From: Pelomonas sp. Root1217
GTDB taxonomy: Bacteria; Pseudomonadota; Gammaproteobacteria; Burkholderiales; Burkholderiaceae_C
Length of the DNA: 64,000 nucleotides
Reading direction: 5' to 3'
NCBI RefSeq assembly: GCF_001425705.1
Contig: NZ_LMDC01000029.1
Location: forward strand, 1 to 64,000
In this document: positions 60,818 to 64,000 of the stretch, piece by piece
Position numbering within the stretch: the first letter of the stretch is position 1
Layout of the letters: each line of letters opens with the position of its first letter
The notes under the pieces: model-generated
Databases searched by the model: none
Told to the model about the DNA's origin: nothing
What the model saw: the letters and a program-made list of their open reading frames with translations, nothing else
Translations under genes and position numbers: made by a program

Positions 60818-63223
60818 TCAGGGAAAACTCAGTGTCAGCGTGTAGCCCTGGGTGCTGCTGCTGCCTGAGTAAGCCCCCACGCGGATGTAGACCGCCAGCG
60901 CCGAGCTGCTGGTGTTCTTGTAGCTCAGGGACTCGGTGCAGGTGGCGCTCTCCGACGAGGTCAGCGTCGTGCCGCTGACGTTGTGCAGATAGAGGTCGTA
61001 GTCATAGGCCGCCGGGCAGCTCATGTCGACACGCAGCGTCTTGCCGGCCGCCAACGTGACCTTGAAGTAGTCCTTGTCGCTCGTGGTGGCCATGGTGCCG
61101 CTGATCGTCGTCTGGTTGGCGACGACGTTGGCCGTGGCGATGGTGCCGTTGGACTCGGTCTCGTTCAGAGTCGCGCTGGCATTGCTGATGCTGAAGGCGA
61201 CAGCCGTCGAGGCACCCGAATTGCCGGCCGCGTCGTAGGCGCGCGCGACCAGGCTGTGGCTGCCGTTGGCAAGCAGCGTCGAGTCCAGCGTCATCGAATA
61301 GGGCGAGCTGGTGTCGCTGCCCTTGACGACGCCGTCGACAACGAAGTCCACGCGCGCCACGCCGACGTTGTCGCTCGCCGTGGCAGACAGCGTGATGGTG
61401 CCGGCCGTGCCGCTCTCGCTGGCCGTCCCGGTCGGCGGCGTCGTGTCCACCGGCCCGTTGGACTGCGTGACCCAGACGGGCGCTGTCCACAGCATCTTGC
61501 CGTCGTTCTGCGTGATCTTGGCGTAGTAGAAGTGCTCGCCGACGGCCGGTGTCGTGCTGGCCGTGGCGCTGCTGGCCAGCAGCGTGACGGTGCCATTGCG
61601 CTTGGGCACGCCCTCGTAGATCTGCACGCTGGCGGCCGTCTTGCCGCTGTTGCTGGCATAACCGACGCTCAAGGAGAGCGTGCCGCTGTTGGTGAAGCGC
61701 TCACCCATGACGTGGCCGTTGGCGGTCAGCACGATCTGCGCCGTCTTGTCCATCGTCGCGAAGACGCGGCGGGCCTTGATGGCGTCGATGAAGCTGGTCT
61801 TGCCCAGCGCCGTGCCATTCGGGATCAGCACGCCGGTGCGGTTGGTGTACGACTTGCCCCAGTTGGCGCAGTGGTTGTCCTGGTTGCTGGCGGGCGCCAC
61901 GTGAAAGCCCCGTTCCAGCATCTTGTTGAAGGCGTCTTCAAAGTTGCTGAGGCCGGTCTCGGTCTCGGTCGTGTTGGACGAGAACGCCGAGCTGTTCAGG
62001 ATCTCGGTCAGCACCATGACCTCGTCGCCATCGGCGCTGTAGCCCAGGGCCGTGCCACCGACGAGGAACTGGCCGGCCGTGTCAGGGTGGTTGAACTGGC
62101 CGACGAGGCCAAGCTGGCGCATGGTGGCGTAGAGCGCCGCGTAGTCGCTCTTGGCCGTGAAGCGGTCGCCGAACAGCTGGTTGCTGCTGTTGTATTCCCA
62201 GGCGAACAGCTCGGTGCTGTTGAAGATGTTCATGTGGCCGCCATTGCTGATGACGCCCCATTCCATGCCGTAGATCGCGAGGTAGTTGGCCGTCGTCGCG
62301 GCGGTGGCGGCTGACAGGCCGGCCTGGTAGCGGCTCTTGGCCGTGGCGGCGCTGCCGCTGGCGTTGGTGCTGGAGGAGCCGTCGAAGTAATGGTTGTGCT
62401 CGGAGGACATCAGGATGTCCAGGCCCGCCGTCTTGCCATAGGCGAAGGCGTCGGCGGGGCCATAGGCGCCCGTCTGCGCGGGCTGCGACGACGAGCAGTT
62501 GCTCAATGCGCCGCCGCCGTCGGAGTCGTTGGTCTGGCTGTGCAGATTGGCGTAGTAGACCGTGTAGGGCAGGCTGTTGATGGCCGGTGCCGATTGCGCC
62601 TTGACGAGGCCGCGGCCGGCGGCCGTGGGCATGGCCGCATAGGGCGGCAGGTCGACGTTGGCCGGCTGGCCGAGGGCCACCGGCCATTGCTGCTCGGCAT
62701 GGTCCAGCGGCGCAGCAGCGGCCAGCAGGCGCTCGGCGCGGCCGGTGGTCGCGCCCTGGCTCAGCGCGGTGGCGGCGTCTAGGCTCGCGGCTTCGAGCTT
62801 GAGTTGATAGAGACCATCGACCAACGCTGCGCCGCCAGTGCCGCGGCCGGTCCAGCGCACATTGGCCGTGACCGGCGCGCCGGCATAGCGGGACTCGCCG
62901 CTCCAGCGCTGACGCACGCGGCCCTGCTCGTCGATGAGGCTGAGGGCCCAGGCGAAGGCCTGGCCGTCGGCGATGCCGGGGTGGTCCATCTGCACAATGA
63001 AGACGCGCTCGCCGCTGGCGGCCGTGACGGCGAAGGGCGCGGACAGCGTGGCCGAGAACTCGTGGTGGTCGGGGTCCTTGGCGCGCGGGCGCACGGCGGC
63101 GGCTTTGTTCAGGTCGCTTTCGGCCTGGCTGGCCTGGACGGCCTGGGGGTCGCTGCTGCCACCACCGCAGGCCGCGAGCAGCAGCAAGAGCAGGGTGGGC
63201 GGAAGATGGCGGGCAAGGGTCAT
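60818..63223 (-). CDS. PHP-like metallohydrolase lipoprotein with Ig-like and PPC domains
   Basis: An 801-residue secreted lipoprotein (LLLAACGGG, lipobox LAAC). Residues about 230-560 hold a CehA/PHP-type metal site pattern: YYANLHSQTNDSDGGG, MSSEHNHYF, FNHPDTAGQ and SNQDNHCANWG. A bacterial Ig-like domain (about 610-700, ASDNVGVARVDFVVDGVV) and a prepeptidase C-terminal domain (DKDYFKVTLAAGKTLRVDMS) follow. PHP enzymes hydrolyse phosphoesters; CehA-type members are found on the cell surface. Substrate unknown. ATG 63223 is chosen because it leads directly into the lipoprotein signal. Confidence 0.75.
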   Translation of the reverse strand: MTLARHLPPTLLLLLLAACGGGSSDPQAVQASQAESDLNKAAAVRPRAKDPDHHEFSATLSAPFAVTAASGERVFIVQMDHPGIADGQAFAWALSLIDEQGRVRQRWSGESRYAGAPVTANVRWTGRGTGGAALVDGLYQLKLEAASLDAATALSQGATTGRAERLLAAAAPLDHAEQQWPVALGQPANVDLPPYAAMPTAAGRGLVKAQSAPAINSLPYTVYYANLHSQTNDSDGGGALSNCSSSQPAQTGAYGPADAFAYGKTAGLDILMSSEHNHYFDGSSSTNASGSAATAKSRYQAGLSAATAATTANYLAIYGMEWGVISNGGHMNIFNSTELFAWEYNSSNQLFGDRFTAKSDYAALYATMRQLGLVGQFNHPDTAGQFLVGGTALGYSADGDEVMVLTEILNSSAFSSNTTETETGLSNFEDAFNKMLERGFHVAPASNQDNHCANWGKSYTNRTGVLIPNGTALGKTSFIDAIKARRVFATMDKTAQIVLTANGHVMGERFTNSGTLSLSVGYASNSGKTAASVQIYEGVPKRNGTVTLLASSATASTTPAVGEHFYYAKITQNDGKMLWTAPVWVTQSNGPVDTTPPTGTASESGTAGTITLSATASDNVGVARVDFVVDGVVKGSDTSSPYSMTLDSTLLANGSHSLVARAYDAAGNSGASTAVAFSISNASATLNETESNGTIATANVVANQTTISGTMATTSDKDYFKVTLAAGKTLRVDMSCPAAYDYDLYLHNVSGTTLTSSESATCTESLSYKNTSSSALAVYIRVGAYSGSSSTQGYTLTLSFP

Positions 63224-63354
63224 GTCGCGTCCTCGGCGGTGCCAGCGGTGGCCAGCAAAGCGGCGGACTGTGGTGGCCGCGCCGGATCGAGTCCATGCGG
63301 GCCTTCCTGTCACCAATTCAGGCTAAGGCCGGGCCCGAGTCCTTCAAACGCGTG

Positions 63355-64000
63355 TCACACCGCGCGGAGATCCTCGATGACCAGTCCGTCGTTGGACAGG
63401 CTGCCTGGTGGGACGAGCTCAACCTCGCCGCGCAGCTTGGTGATGTCGCGCAGCGCCGTCTGCAACTGCTCGACGAGGCCCTCGGCAGGCGCCGCCTCGA
63501 GCTGCAGGCGCATGCGGTCATTGGCCAGTTCACCCTCGACGACGAGACGCGCCCGGCCGCGCTGGCCGCAGCGCGCCAGCACCTCGGCCACCTGGCCGGC
63601 ATGCACGAACATGCCGCGCACCTTGGCGGATTGGTCGGCCCGGCCCAGCCAGCCGCGCAGTCGCTGGTTGGTGCGGCCGCAAGGACTCGCGCCCGGCATG
63701 ACGGCGGACAGGTCGCCCGTGGCAAAGCGGATCAGCGGGTAGCCGGCGCTGAGCGTCGTCACGATGACCTCGCCCACCTCGCCGTCGGGCACGGGGTCGC
63801 CCGAACCGGGGCGCACGATCTCGACGATGACGCCCTCGTCCACGATCAGGCCTTCACGCGCCGCGGTCTGGTAGGCGATGAGGCCGAGGTCGGCCGTCGC
63901 ATAGCACTGGTAGGCATCGACGCCGTGTGCGGCAAACCATGCACCGAGCGCCGGCGGGCAAGCCTCACCGCTGACCAGGGCACGCTGCAGATAGGGCAGC
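63355..64000 (-). CDS. PaaK-like phenylacetate-CoA ligase family protein (5' end outside window)
   Basis: The C-terminal 215 codons of an AMP-binding acyl-CoA ligase. The frame is open to the window edge. Visible features are AYQCYATADLGLIAYQ, which corresponds to the adenylate-binding region of PaaK-type ligases, VGEVIVTTLSAGYPLIRFAT and GDLSAVMPG with the aspartate that binds ribose, then GRADQSAKVRGMFVHAGQV leading into the small C-terminal domain. It activates a carboxylic acid, probably aromatic, as a CoA thioester. Which acid cannot be said from the visible part. Confidence 0.85.
   Translation of the reverse strand, partial: LPYLQRALVSGEACPPALGAWFAAHGVDAYQCYATADLGLIAYQTAAREGLIVDEGVIVEIVRPGSGDPVPDGEVGEVIVTTLSAGYPLIRFATGDLSAVMPGASPCGRTNQRLRGWLGRADQSAKVRGMFVHAGQVAEVLARCGQRGRARLVVEGELANDRMRLQLEAAPAEGLVEQLQTALRDITKLRGEVELVPPGSLSNDGLVIEDLRAV

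Overview
The window is high-GC DNA of about two thirds G+C, very densely coded, and reads as a chromosome segment of a betaproteobacterium of the order Burkholderiales (Roseateles/Mitsuaria/Rubrivivax-like; the genus is an inference). Pointers are the petABC-sspA-sspB block, the hisI-hisE-DUF4870-HIT-tatABC-DegS-like block, argB next to a pyrimidine nucleotidase and slmA, paired PEP-CTERM proteins and a Bug/TctC solute-binding protein. No rRNA, CRISPR array or complete transposon is visible. The one tRNA is tRNA-Thr(TGT).

Layout. 1-0.5 kb: a broken integron-type tyrosine recombinase behind a 20-bp palindrome, then a DUF6429 ORF. 0.5-13 kb: metabolic and accessory genes (methyltransferase, ABC exporter whose permease carries a CPBP protease, phosphatase, acetyltransferases, esterase, prolyl oligopeptidase, argJ). 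12-17 kb: two PEP-CTERM proteins, secA and a dciA-like gene. 17-18 kb: a class C-like group II intron without a reverse transcriptase, sitting directly behind the tRNA-Thr terminator. 18-22 kb: sspB, sspA and the cytochrome bc1 operon. 22-31 kb: mscL, a DUF1631 protein, pdxA, two metallopeptidase-like genes, a Nif3-like protein and a DegS-like protease. 31-38.5 kb: tatCBA, HIT protein, hisEI, NUDIX, DUF815 ATPase, slmA, an orphan response regulator, pyrimidine nucleotidase and argB. 38.6-40.8 kb: a secreted unknown, a CDF metal transporter and dtd.

40.8-57.8 kb is the most distinctive part: eleven co-directional, mostly overlapping minus-strand genes that read as one carbohydrate-utilisation operon. 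In transcription order they are a GH1 beta-glucosidase, a LacI repressor, a TonB-dependent receptor, a GH144-like (glycoamylase-domain) exported glucanase, a three-gene sugar ABC importer without its ATPase, a 984-residue exported protein with CBM-like, discoidin-like and (alpha/alpha)6-like parts, an esterase lipoprotein, a 1093-residue GH94 phosphorylase of the size of 1,2-beta-oligoglucan phosphorylases, and a small membrane protein. A sigma70-type promoter followed by a perfect 18-bp LacI-type operator precedes the first gene. The combination suggests uptake and breakdown of beta-1,2-glucan (sophoro-oligosaccharides, osmoregulated periplasmic glucan-like polymers): outer-membrane import, periplasmic cleavage, ABC import, cytoplasmic phosphorolysis and hydrolysis. 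Substrate is inferred from families.

57.9-64 kb: a divergent TPR-GGDEF diguanylate cyclase, a Bug-type binding protein, a PHP-like lipoprotein with Ig and PPC domains, and the end of a PaaK-like CoA ligase cut by the window edge. A dispersed, hairpin-bearing intergenic repeat of about 137 bp occurs at 8651 and 59624, with a shortened copy at 34489.
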